This document shows, in pieces, positions 1-6,448 of a stretch of DNA of 9,742 bases (positions within the stretch are counted from its first letter, which is position 1; the number at the start of each line of letters is the position of its first letter). The position numbers and the translations under genes are program-made. The DNA is taken from positions 1 through 9,742 of the forward strand of contig DYRX01000151.1 in the NCBI GenBank assembly GCA_020718525.1, read 5' to 3'. The notes beneath the pieces were generated by a model. It saw nothing but the letters and a program-made list of their open reading frames with translations, made no database searches and was not told the DNA's origin. This DNA comes from Victivallis vadensis. GTDB taxonomy: Bacteria > Verrucomicrobiota > Lentisphaeria > Victivallales > GWF2-50-93.

Positions 1-5
1 TTATT

Positions 6-150
6 GCACCCGATGGAGAAGGTTTTGATCTCCTCATTTGGAGCGCAAGCGGGACTAGGAAGCAGTAGCTGGGCAGGGGCTAGTTAAACTGCCAGGAAGA
101 ACACGCTGAAGCGTGAACACCAACGGCAGTTTCAAAGGGGTGATCGGTGC
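6..150 (+). other. Candidate structured RNA or mobile-element end (unidentified)
   Basis: No gene is recognised here, but the segment can be folded by eye into a closed structure. A closing stem pairs 6-14 with 143-150 (GCACC/GGTGC plus GAT/ATC, one bulged C). Inside it lie CTCC/GGAG (30-33 with 40-43), ACTAG/CTAGT (54-58 with 80-84), and AAACTGCC/GGCAGTTT (86-93 with 125-132). The last encloses CACGC-TGAA-GCGTG (102-115). The ends of the closing stem nearly coincide with the start of the window and the start of the repeat at 156. The strand is arbitrary because the pairing works on both. It could be a non-coding RNA, the subterminal hairpins of an IS200/IS605-like element, or chance. Two short frames, ending at 87 and 68, are open from the left edge but resemble no family I know. 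Confidence 0.33.
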
Positions 151-155
151 TTTAC

Positions 156-394
156 CTGGGAACGCCGAGCTCCAGCTCGGTCTCTGAGAGTGCCGACAGG
201 ATGTCGGCGTTCCATCAGAAAAAAACCGCTGTGTTCATGTTCCGCATGTCAGTTTATTCTGCGTTGGTGTCCAGCCTTCAGGCTGTCTTTATTTCTTCGA
301 TTTTAATTTTGCAATTTGCATTTTGCAGTTCTGGGGAAAGGCTATCGCGTTTTTTATCGCAGAGGACTTCGAGGACAGAGAGGACATTGAAGAC
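156..394. repeat. Mosaic intergenic repeat, copy 1 (239 bp)
   Basis: This is the first of two direct copies of a 239-bp element; the second begins 405 bp downstream and aligns without gaps, with six mismatches. In order it contains: a cloverleaf of two hairpins (159-213); a CATG-TTCCG-CATG mini-palindrome near 237-249; a CAGCC-TTCA-GGCTG hairpin (272-285) followed by a T-rich run; three TTTGCA words at period 7 (308-327); and a period-9 tandem of GAGGAC words (362-394). The predicted ORFs across it read through hairpins and are not credible proteins. It resembles REP-type dispersed intergenic repeats; no transposase is visible. Confidence 0.9.
159..213. repeat. REP-like double hairpin of repeat copy 1
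   Basis: GGAAC (159-163) can pair with GTTCC (209-213). These enclose two hairpins: CCGAGC-TCCA-GCTCGG (165-180) and GCCGACA-GGA-TGTCGGC (192-208). The result is a three-way junction or paired-REP arrangement. The same structure is present at 564-618 in the second copy. Confidence 0.7.
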
Positions 395-560
395 GTGAAT
401 GATTGCGGAGAGCTTCGCTCAAAAAATCAGTGTTTATCTGTGTCCATCTGTGGTTAATGTCTCTGACCGGAAACGTTTTTTCACGCCAAGCCGCCAAGTC
501 GCGAAGTTAAAAGATAAGAACTTGTCCTCGCACAAAGGCACAGAGGCACAAAGATTTCAT
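395..560. repeat. Spacer of short periodic repeats between the two 239-bp copies
   Basis: No gene is supported here. The spacer holds three short periodic tracts: two 10-bp units beginning ATCTGTG (436-455), three 8-bp units of the form NCGCNAAG (483-506), and three 8-bp units GCACAAAG/GCACAGAG/GCACAAAG (530-553). Words of this kind recur in intergenic DNA of various environmental bacteria, from general recollection; their origin is not known to me. Confidence 0.75.
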
Positions 561-799
561 CTGGGAACACTGAGCTCCAGCTCGGTATCTGAGAGTGCCG
601 ACAGGATGTCGGCGTTCCATCAGAAAAAAACCGCTGTGTTCATGTTCCGCATGTCAGTTTATTCTGCGTTGGTGTCCAGCCTTCAGGCTGTCTTTATTTC
701 TTCGATTTTAATTTTGCAATTTGCAGTTTGCAGTTCTGGGGAAAGACTATCGCGTTTTTTATTGCAGAGGACTTCGAGGACAGAGAGGACATTGAAGAC
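561..799. repeat. Mosaic intergenic repeat, copy 2 (239 bp)
   Basis: Second copy of the element at 156-394, in the same orientation and without indels. It ends ten bases before the stop codon of the LysM lipoprotein gene, which is read in the opposite direction. Because that gene's transcript would run into it, the hairpins could serve as its 3' end, though no classical terminator with a U-run is evident on the minus strand. Differences from copy 1 sit mainly at the left end, including one C-to-T change that keeps a stem paired as G-U. Confidence 0.9.
564..618. repeat. REP-like double hairpin of repeat copy 2
   Basis: Equivalent of 159-213. GGAAC (564-568) pairs with GTTCC (614-618) around hairpins at 570-585 and 597-613. 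Within the first hairpin, T571 replaces C166 of copy 1 and still pairs as a G-U wobble with G584. This is compatible with the fold being kept, but a single change is weak evidence. Confidence 0.7.
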
Positions 800-808
800 T
801 ACACGCGT

Positions 809-1606
809 TTAATCTGGCTTTGGAGGGATTGCGATTTCCTCGCCGAGCCTGAGTTCGGCAGGAGATTTAAGCCTGTCCTTGTTCGCCTCATAAATAAGCT
901 TGTAATGCTTTGAGTCTCCGTAGAACTTCTGCGAGATTTTAGAAAGAGTGTCGCCCTGCTGGACTCTATACATTCTTGTCTGCGCTTTTTTCTGCTCCCG
1001 GCTTTGCGGAACGGTGGAAGCAGGTTTGACTTTTTCTCCTGCAATCGCAGGATCTGCCGCCGGAGGAGGATTTTCCTGGCTTGCTTGAGCGTTTTCGCCC
1101 GCGATCTGTGGGAGCTTTGATTTGAGCTCGACGTTTTCCACAGACAGCTTTTTCATTTCCGCCTCGAGCCCCGCCTTTTCCGCCACAAGCTTTTCCAACT
1201 CTCCCCTCAGTTTGTCCTCCTCTGAAAACTTTTTACGCGCCTTCTCGAAATATCTGCGTTCCGCCTCTTCGAGCCAGAGCTTGGTGTTTTCCTTGTTTTC
1301 GGACTGCGGAGCAAGTTCGATATAGCGTTTGTAGTGGTAGATCGCGGCAAGCTGATCGTCAAGCATATCCTCATTGAGGATCGCAAGCTCGTAATGGGCG
1401 GCTGACGAATCCGGATTGACCCGCAAATATTCGGAGAATGACTTCGCGGCATCCTCCTTTTTTCCGGACTCGAGAGAATTTTTCGCCTTGATGAAGAGTG
1501 GATGCTTGGAGTCTTCCAACCGTTCGTCGCAGGCCTGGAGAAGGAGTACCGCCGAGATGCATAAAATAAAATTTACCGAGGGTATCCGCCTCTTCATTTC
1601 CGTCAT
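809..1606 (-). CDS. TPR/coiled-coil/LysM lipoprotein
   Basis: A 265-residue predicted lipoprotein. Residues 1-25 form a signal peptide with a basic start, a hydrophobic core and an LQAC lipobox, giving lipidation at Cys26; Asp27 follows. Residues about 34-101 look like two TPR-type helical repeats, about 105-167 a charged coiled coil, and 168-210 a Pro/Ala-rich linker. Residues 212-262 are a clear LysM domain beginning MYRVQQGDTLSKIS and ending LGEEIAIPP. LysM binds the GlcNAc-containing glycan of peptidoglycan, so the protein probably tethers a membrane to the cell wall or scaffolds a wall-associated complex. Its ATG overlaps the TGA of the upstream histidine kinase (ATGA, 1603-1606), which implies coupled translation. 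A second in-frame ATG lies three codons in. The domain calls are solid; the cellular role is inferred. Confidence 0.88.
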   Translation of the reverse strand: MTEMKRRIPSVNFILCISAVLLLQACDERLEDSKHPLFIKAKNSLESGKKEDAAKSFSEYLRVNPDSSAAHYELAILNEDMLDDQLAAIYHYKRYIELAPQSENKENTKLWLEEAERRYFEKARKKFSEEDKLRGELEKLVAEKAGLEAEMKKLSVENVELKSKLPQIAGENAQASQENPPPAADPAIAGEKVKPASTVPQSREQKKAQTRMYRVQQGDTLSKISQKFYGDSKHYKLIYEANKDRLKSPAELRLGEEIAIPPKPD

Positions 1607-3417
1607 TTTGGAGGAATTTCCTGGTTCCGTTTCTGTTTCTGCGCCTGATTTTGCGGAATCAGCACTATAAACTCACTGCCCTGCCCGATCTTGCTGAGCA
1701 CTTCAATTCTACCGCCATGCGCCTGCACAATATGTTTGACGATTGCAAGACCAAGCCCGGTGCCGCCGAGTTCGCGGCTCCTTGACTTGTCAACTCTGTA
1801 GAATCTTTCGAATATGCGGGAAATCTGATCTTCGGCAATCCCGAGCCCCTTGTCTTTGACGGATAGAATCAGGTCTCCGTCCTTCATAAGCGCCGATACC
1901 TTCACGGGGCTTCCCTTTTCGCTGTACTTGATCGCGTTGTCTATCAGATTGATCAGCGCCTGCTCGATCAGGCCCGGATTGACAGACGCGCTGAGACCGG
2001 ACTGGACTTCAGTCTTGAGCTCAATCCCCTTTTCATCGGCGCTGAAGCGGCAAGTTTCTGCGGCCCTCAGAACGATCTCCGTGACGCTTTCTAGATTCCT
2101 TGCAACTCCTCTCTTGTCCGAATTCTGCTCAATTTTTGAAAGGGAGAGAATGTCTTCGACCAGGGAGTTCAGGCGCTCGGCATGCTTCGCGATCCGTCTC
2201 AGGAATTTTTCTATTTTTTTGCTGTCGTTCATCTTTTCCTCAAGCATTGTCTCTACGGAGGCGAGGATGACTGTCAGTGGAGTTCTGATCTCGTGGGAGA
2301 CGTTCGCGACGAACTCACTGCGCATCATTTCGAGCTTTTTGAGGCGCGTGTAGTCGTTGACCACGATGAGGTAGCCGATCTTGGAGCCGTCCGCGTCCTT
2401 GAGTATGGTGCCTTTCGCCTGCAGATGCATCTGCTCGTTCTCATACATGCCGATGTCTCTTTCGATGCTCCTGCCATCCTCTATCAGATCGGCGCAGAAT
2501 TTCTGCATTTCCGGATGCCTGATCACTTCATAGAACTTTTTCCCGTTCCAGGCAGGATTGACCTTGAATAGCGACACAGCAAAATCGTTCATGCTCATGA
2601 GCCTTTCGCCCGGATCCATCGCTATGACAGCCTCCCGCATATTGGCGAGCATCGCATTCATCTTTGAGTTGCTGTCATGAATCTCGCGCAGATAGCGGTC
2701 CATGTTCATCGCAGTCGTGTTGAGAATTTCCGCAAGATCGTCTATTTCACGCACGCCTGTCTTGTCGAAGCGCTCTCCGAACTCGCCTTTTGCGAATTTC
2801 GCAATTCCTTTGCTGAACTCCTTCAAGGGGCTTGAGATACGGTATGAGAAATAGAGGCTGAGCGTGAAATTGATCAGCGCCACACAGATGAACGCCGCGA
2901 AGATGGCGACATAAAGCGAATTAGCCTTCTCGTCAAGGACTTTCACAGGAAGCGAAGCCCTTATTACCGCCCTTGCTTCACCGTCTTTTTTCATCGGATA
3001 CGCCAGATATAGCATTTCTTTTCTAAGCGTCTTGCTGAATCTCGTGCTGAAGCTCGGAGTTCCGCCCTCGAAAGCCTTCCGGATCTCCTCCCTGTTCGCA
3101 TGATTTGACATTTCCTCGGCATTCTTATCGGAGTCGAAAAGGACTTCTCCGTCTTTTGCAATCACGCTGATCCTGACTGAGTTTTCCCGGGCGCATTCGG
3201 GCGAAACCCTGGAGACAAATGCCTTGAGATCCTCACCCTCCTTTGTTTCTGCGGCGGAGGACAGGCTCGACGCGACAGCCATGAGGATGTTCTTCTTTTC
3301 CTCCATGTAGTAGTCTTTGGATATTCTTGCGGAGACAAATGCGACGGCGGCGATGGAAAGGACTCCCAAAATGCTGAGGGGAGTGAGAATTTCCATGAAA
3401 ATACTTCTGCCCTTCAC
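1603..3417 (-). CDS. PhoR-like sensor histidine kinase (HAMP-PAS-HisKA-HATPase)
   Basis: A 604-residue membrane sensor kinase that autophosphorylates on histidine and passes the phosphate to a response regulator. Transmembrane helices lie at about 9-30 and 168-190 and flank a periplasmic sensor of about 135 residues. A HAMP linker follows (about 192-245), then a PAS-like domain (about 255-360). The HisKA H-box reads NVSHEIRTP with phospho-acceptor His375. The ATPase domain has an N-box (NLIDNAIKY, Asn494), a G1 box (DKGLGI, 522-527), an F-box (FERFY, 536-540) and a G2 box (GGTGLGLAI, 551-559). The tail is Gln/Lys-rich. All catalytic boxes are intact. The start is GTG, supported by an AAGGGA site; an ATG at codon 8 has a poorer site. 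The layout matches PhoR/WalK-type kinases, but no partner regulator is adjacent, so the signal and target are unknown. Confidence 0.93.
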   Translation of the reverse strand: MKGRSIFMEILTPLSILGVLSIAAVAFVSARISKDYYMEEKKNILMAVASSLSSAAETKEGEDLKAFVSRVSPECARENSVRISVIAKDGEVLFDSDKNAEEMSNHANREEIRKAFEGGTPSFSTRFSKTLRKEMLYLAYPMKKDGEARAVIRASLPVKVLDEKANSLYVAIFAAFICVALINFTLSLYFSYRISSPLKEFSKGIAKFAKGEFGERFDKTGVREIDDLAEILNTTAMNMDRYLREIHDSNSKMNAMLANMREAVIAMDPGERLMSMNDFAVSLFKVNPAWNGKKFYEVIRHPEMQKFCADLIEDGRSIERDIGMYENEQMHLQAKGTILKDADGSKIGYLIVVNDYTRLKKLEMMRSEFVANVSHEIRTPLTVILASVETMLEEKMNDSKKIEKFLRRIAKHAERLNSLVEDILSLSKIEQNSDKRGVARNLESVTEIVLRAAETCRFSADEKGIELKTEVQSGLSASVNPGLIEQALINLIDNAIKYSEKGSPVKVSALMKDGDLILSVKDKGLGIAEDQISRIFERFYRVDKSRSRELGGTGLGLAIVKHIVQAHGGRIEVLSKIGQGSEFIVLIPQNQAQKQKRNQEIPPK

Positions 3418-3421
3418 TGAT

Positions 3422-3427
3422 TCCCTT
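3422..3427 (-). promoter_or_regulatory. Ribosome binding site deciding the kinase GTG start
   Basis: On the minus strand AAGGGA sits four bases upstream of the GTG at 3417. The downstream ATG (3394-3396) lacks a comparable site, so GTG is preferred. Confidence 0.6.
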
Positions 3428-3456
3428 CGGTTTGCCGTTGAACTTTGCGGAAAAGG

Positions 3457-3846
3457 TTAAAAACTGTCGAAAGCGGCGAGAATGAGATCCGAATCGGGAT
3501 GTTCAGCGCCATGGAGCATTACGAAGGAGCCGTTCACACGGGCGGAAAATTTGACCGTGTGCATCTCAATGTAGCCCTTTTCCATGATTTCCTGGAGAAA
3601 TTTCCTCTGAGTCTCATTGTTGATGTCGTAGCGGTAGATTTCGATGTTTATGCCGTTGATTGTGAGCTGGCATCCGTCGCTCGCCTTTATCACCTTCGCG
3701 TAGCTTGGCTGAATGACTTCCGCCTTCGCCCCGCAACTGTCCATATGCTTGATCACGTCAACAACCGTCTTGTCGTTGTTGTAGTTGTCGCATGCGTTCA
3801 AAAGCGCCGCAACAGCGCACAGCATAAAAAAGCGGAGCATCTTCAT
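3457..3846 (-). CDS. Small predicted lipoprotein, unrecognised family
   Basis: A 129-residue protein with a type II signal peptide: basic start, hydrophobic core and an LNAC lipobox that places the lipidated cysteine at residue 19, followed by Asp20. The mature part is about 110 residues with two further cysteines (Cys38 and Cys59), which could form a disulphide in the periplasm. Its predicted strand/helix mix suggests a small globular domain. I recognise no family. It ends 39 bp before the histidine kinase start on the same strand, so it is probably the first gene of a three-gene unit with the kinase and the LysM lipoprotein. It may be a periplasmic modulator of that kinase, but this is inference from position. 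Two ATGs (codons 1 and 3) could serve as start; neither has a strong ribosome site. Confidence 0.8.
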   Translation of the reverse strand: MKMLRFFMLCAVAALLNACDNYNNDKTVVDVIKHMDSCGAKAEVIQPSYAKVIKASDGCQLTINGINIEIYRYDINNETQRKFLQEIMEKGYIEMHTVKFSARVNGSFVMLHGAEHPDSDLILAAFDSF

Positions 3847-3995
3847 AATGGTGTCTTTCTGAATTTTCTGCCCTGCCAGGGCTCGGAGTTTCCGCGCCAG
3901 AAAGGGCTACGAGTCCATAAAATGGAGCTTTTTTTCTGATATTCAAGTGCGTTTTGCCGCTTGGGGACTAATGTAATGCAATATTAACGAAGGAC
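3847..3995. promoter_or_regulatory. Divergent intergenic promoter region
   Basis: This 149-bp gap separates the minus-strand lipoprotein/kinase/LysM unit from the plus-strand eboDE pair and should hold promoters for both. On the plus strand TTGCCG (3954-3959) lies 17 bp before TGCAAT (3977-3982), and a TGTAAT word overlaps at 3972-3977. On the minus strand TTGAAT (complement of 3941-3946) lies about 18 bp before TTTTAT (complement of 3917-3922). All are weak matches to sigma-70 hexamers. A short CCCTG-C-CAGGG palindrome (3871-3881) lies in the presumed leader of the lipoprotein gene. Confidence 0.35.
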
Positions 3996-5177
3996 TTGGC
4001 GGGCGGTAGTATGGCAGACAGGACTTTAAGCGCAAAAATCAAAGTCGGATTCGAATACAGCGTCCATTTCGGGTACGATGTCTTTTCGGAAAACAATCCC
4101 ATTCTTGGGGAGATCTTCTCCCCGCGCCTCTTTCCAGAACGCCCCCGTGCTCTTTTTCTTGTTGACAAGGGACTTGCCGAGGCTTCTCCGGCGCTTCTCG
4201 GAAAAGTGGAATGCACGCTCAAGCGACTCGATGGAGCGCTTGAAGTCGCCGCGCCTCCCCTCGCGCTCGAAGCCGGAGAGTCTTTTAAGACTCTCGACGA
4301 TATTTCTCATCTCTGTTCAATGATGGCAGAACAGCGTCTTTGCAGGCATTCTTTCGTGATGATGCTTGGCGGCGGGGCGTTCCTCGACAAGATCGGGCTT
4401 GCCGCGTCGCTTGTCCACAGAGGTCTGCGGCAGATCAGATTCCCCTCGACGGTTCTTTCCCAGTGCGACTCTGGCGTGGGCGTCAAAAATGGCATCAACA
4501 TGATGGGCAAAAAAAATCTTCTTGGCACTTTTCATCCCCCATTTGCTGTTGTGAACGACTTCAAACTGCTCGAGACGCTTGGCAGGCGCGACTGGATTTC
4601 AGGGATCGCCGAGGCGTTCAAGGTCTCCATAATAAAGGACAAAGATTTTTTCCATTGGCTCTGCGGAAACGCGGAAAGGCTGGCGGCCAGAGAAATGGAA
4701 TGCATGCAGGAAATGATAGTCCGATGCGCGGAGATACACCTAGATCAGATCGTGAACGGAGGAGATCCCTTCGAATTCGGAAGCTCGAAGCCGCTTGATT
4801 TCGGACATTGGTCGGCCCACCGGCTCGAAAGCCTCTCGAACGGCTCCATCCGCCACGGCGAGGCGGTTGCAATCGGAATAGCCCTCGACGCAAATTATGC
4901 CTTCAAAATCGGGCTTTTCGACGAAAAAAGCCTCAAAATACTGATAAAATCACTCAAAACTCTCGGGTTCAGCCTCTGGAATGAGACACTCGAAAAGAGG
5001 CATCCAGACGGGACAAGGATGCTTTTTGACGGAATCGAGGAGTTTCGAGAGCATCTCGGTGGAGAGCTCCATATCAGCATGCCAGACGGACTTGGCTCCA
5101 AAATCGAAGTTCACAGCATGGACAAAGCTCTTCTCGAGGAGTCCATCTCAGATCTGAGGAAAAATGAAGATTCTTGA
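3996..5177 (+). CDS. eboD: EboD, dehydroquinate-synthase-like sugar phosphate cyclase homologue
   Basis: A member of the sugar phosphate cyclase (3-dehydroquinate synthase) superfamily, 393 residues from a TTG start or 388 from ATG 4011. Numbering here uses the TTG start. The fold's nucleotide-binding part shows a GGGAFLD motif (125-131), and the catalytic part shows DSGVGVKNGIN (158-168) and KKNLLGTFHPP (172-182). The expected metal ligands are Glu206 (GIAEAFKV), His271 (FGHWSAH) and His287 (IRHGEAVAIG). The wording matches EboD of the ebo cluster better than AroB, and the adjacent eboE agrees. EboD's substrate is not established. An AAGGA sits only one base from the TTG, and GGGCGG precedes the ATG poorly, so the start is uncertain; I lean to ATG 4011. 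The stop overlaps eboE by 14 bp. Confidence 0.88.
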   Translation: MAGGSMADRTLSAKIKVGFEYSVHFGYDVFSENNPILGEIFSPRLFPERPRALFLVDKGLAEASPALLGKVECTLKRLDGALEVAAPPLALEAGESFKTLDDISHLCSMMAEQRLCRHSFVMMLGGGAFLDKIGLAASLVHRGLRQIRFPSTVLSQCDSGVGVKNGINMMGKKNLLGTFHPPFAVVNDFKLLETLGRRDWISGIAEAFKVSIIKDKDFFHWLCGNAERLAAREMECMQEMIVRCAEIHLDQIVNGGDPFEFGSSKPLDFGHWSAHRLESLSNGSIRHGEAVAIGIALDANYAFKIGLFDEKSLKILIKSLKTLGFSLWNETLEKRHPDGTRMLFDGIEEFREHLGGELHISMPDGLGSKIEVHSMDKALLEESISDLRKNEDS

Positions 5178-6306
5178 CAATTCGCATCTCTGCTACTGTC
5201 TGAACAATCTCGGGATACTCGACTCCGCCGCACCCGCCAGAAAAATTGTCTCGCTGATTTCTCAAATCCGCACAGATCTGGGCTTTTCCCCGGATTTGCC
5301 CTTCGCCGCCGGACTTTGGCTCAATTCCGAAAACGCCAGGCGGCTTTCCGACAAAACGGCATTCTGCGAATTTCGCAGGATACTCGATGACGGAGCCGTC
5401 TATGTTTTCAGTTTGAACGCCTTCCCGTTCGGACATTTCCAGTCTGGAAAAGTGAAGGAGGACGTCTATCTGCCGGACTGGCGCAGTTCCGAACGGCTCG
5501 AATACACGAAGATCTGTGCCGACTTGCTTTCGGACTTGCTTCCAAAAGGCGTGACTGGCTCGATCAGCACTGTGCCCGGAGCATATTTGAGATTTGTCAA
5601 TTCGCCAAAGGACATTTCCCAGATTTCCGAAAATCTCAGCAGAATCACCGGACATTTGGCGCGGATAGAGTCTGAAAAAGGAAAAAAAATCCTTCTTGCA
5701 ATAGAGCCGGAGCCGGACTGTCTCTGGGAAAGCGGTGAGGATTTTGCAGAATTTTTTGCAAAAAGAATGGCCGATGACGAGGCATGCCGGAATTACATCG
5801 GGGTCTGTCATGACTGCTCCCATCATGAGCTTGTCGCCGAAAGACCTGGAAAATCACTCGCGGCATGTTTGGACGCGGGAGTTAAAATCGCTAAGGTGCA
5901 ACTGAGCGCCGCCCTGGGGGCGGGAAGCCCTGAATCGAAGCGGGAGCTTGCGAAATTCGCAGACGAGCGCTATCTGCATCAGACGAGGCTTTTTCGGAAG
6001 GACGGTAGCCTTCTTCGTTTTCCAGATCTTCCCGAAGCCATCGAAAGAGGAGACAGTGAACTGCCATGGAAGATTCACTACCACATTCCTATTCATCTCT
6101 CGGAGCTTCCCGGCGGACTCAAAGCAGAAAAAGAGGAGCTTGACGCTGTCCTTGGCCTTCTCCGGAAGAGCCCTGAAATCTGCACGAATCTTGAAATTGA
6201 GACATACACGTACTCTGTTTTGCCGGGCGAACTTGGGATTCGTCCAATCAATGAATGCATGGTGGCTGAATACTCCTATATTTTGAATAAACTCTCAAAA
6301 TCATGA
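5164..6306 (+). CDS. eboE: EboE, xylose-isomerase-like TIM-barrel metabolite-traffic protein
   Basis: A 380-residue protein with the family signatures of EboE spread over its whole length: HLCYC (8-12), NAFPFGHF (85-92), VYLPDW...ERLEYT (101-115), LLPKGVTGSISTVPG (125-139), AIEPEPDC (179-186), GVCHDCSH (213-220), KVQLSAAL (244-251), HYHIPIH (305-311) and LEIETYTYSVLP (343-354). The fold is a TIM barrel of the xylose isomerase/AP endonuclease 2 type. Conserved Glu181, His216, Asp217, His305, His307 and Glu345 are plausible metal ligands by analogy. In cyanobacteria and some other bacteria ebo genes are linked to moving a secondary-metabolite precursor toward the periplasm; the chemistry of EboE is unknown. 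The ATG follows a TGAGGA site (5155-5160) after three bases and lies inside the end of eboD, so the two are probably translated together. Confidence 0.9.
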   Translation: MKILDNSHLCYCLNNLGILDSAAPARKIVSLISQIRTDLGFSPDLPFAAGLWLNSENARRLSDKTAFCEFRRILDDGAVYVFSLNAFPFGHFQSGKVKEDVYLPDWRSSERLEYTKICADLLSDLLPKGVTGSISTVPGAYLRFVNSPKDISQISENLSRITGHLARIESEKGKKILLAIEPEPDCLWESGEDFAEFFAKRMADDEACRNYIGVCHDCSHHELVAERPGKSLAACLDAGVKIAKVQLSAALGAGSPESKRELAKFADERYLHQTRLFRKDGSLLRFPDLPEAIERGDSELPWKIHYHIPIHLSELPGGLKAEKEELDAVLGLLRKSPEICTNLEIETYTYSVLPGELGIRPINECMVAEYSYILNKLSKS

Positions 6307-6355
6307 TTTCCACTTGCGGAAAAAAAGAAAAGCATTATATTCCTCCCTCTTTTGT

Positions 6356-6383
6356 TTGACGTTTTATGTTCGTTTACTATGAA
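6356..6383 (+). promoter_or_regulatory. Possible sigma-70 promoter for yajC-secDF
   Basis: TTGACG (6356-6361, five of six consensus bases) is followed after 16 bp by TATGAA (6378-6383, four of six). It sits about 65 bp before the yajC start in an AT-rich gap of 142 bp after eboE. No convincing terminator precedes it, so read-through from eboE is also possible. Confidence 0.4.
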
Positions 6384-6448
6384 AATTGCTCCAAATTGCA
6401 AATTTCAGCTTAAATGGGCATAGATAAATCTAAAATGGAGTCGTTGAC

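Noticed and set aside
45..75. GGAAGCAG word reminiscent of the SRP RNA domain IV core
   Set aside because: The flanking strand that should complete the SRP helix, with its GGAA tetraloop and asymmetric loop, could not be found.
1..87. Possible C-terminal end of a gene entering from the left edge
   Set aside because: Two frames are open from position 1-3 to stops ending at 87 and 68, but the translations match no family I know and are too short to judge.
272..290. CAGCC-TTCA-GGCTG hairpin with T-rich tail as an intrinsic terminator
   Set aside because: The stem is short and the T-run is interrupted, and the same structure recurs as part of the 239-bp repeat, so it is better treated as a repeat component.
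483..553. Short regular repeats as a CRISPR array
   Set aside because: Units are 8-10 bp with no spacers and there are no cas genes nearby.
147..812. Plus-strand open frames of 83 and 137 codons across the repeats
   Set aside because: They share one repeated peptide because they are the 239-bp element read twice, they pass through hairpins and periodic tracts, and they have low-complexity Ser-rich translations.
5074..5826. 250-codon open frame antisense to eboD/eboE
   Set aside because: It overlaps two well-supported genes on the other strand and has no recognisable motif.
6307..6322. Hairpin TTTCC/GGAAA right after eboE as a terminator
   Set aside because: The stem is only five weak pairs and is followed by A residues rather than T residues on the coding strand.
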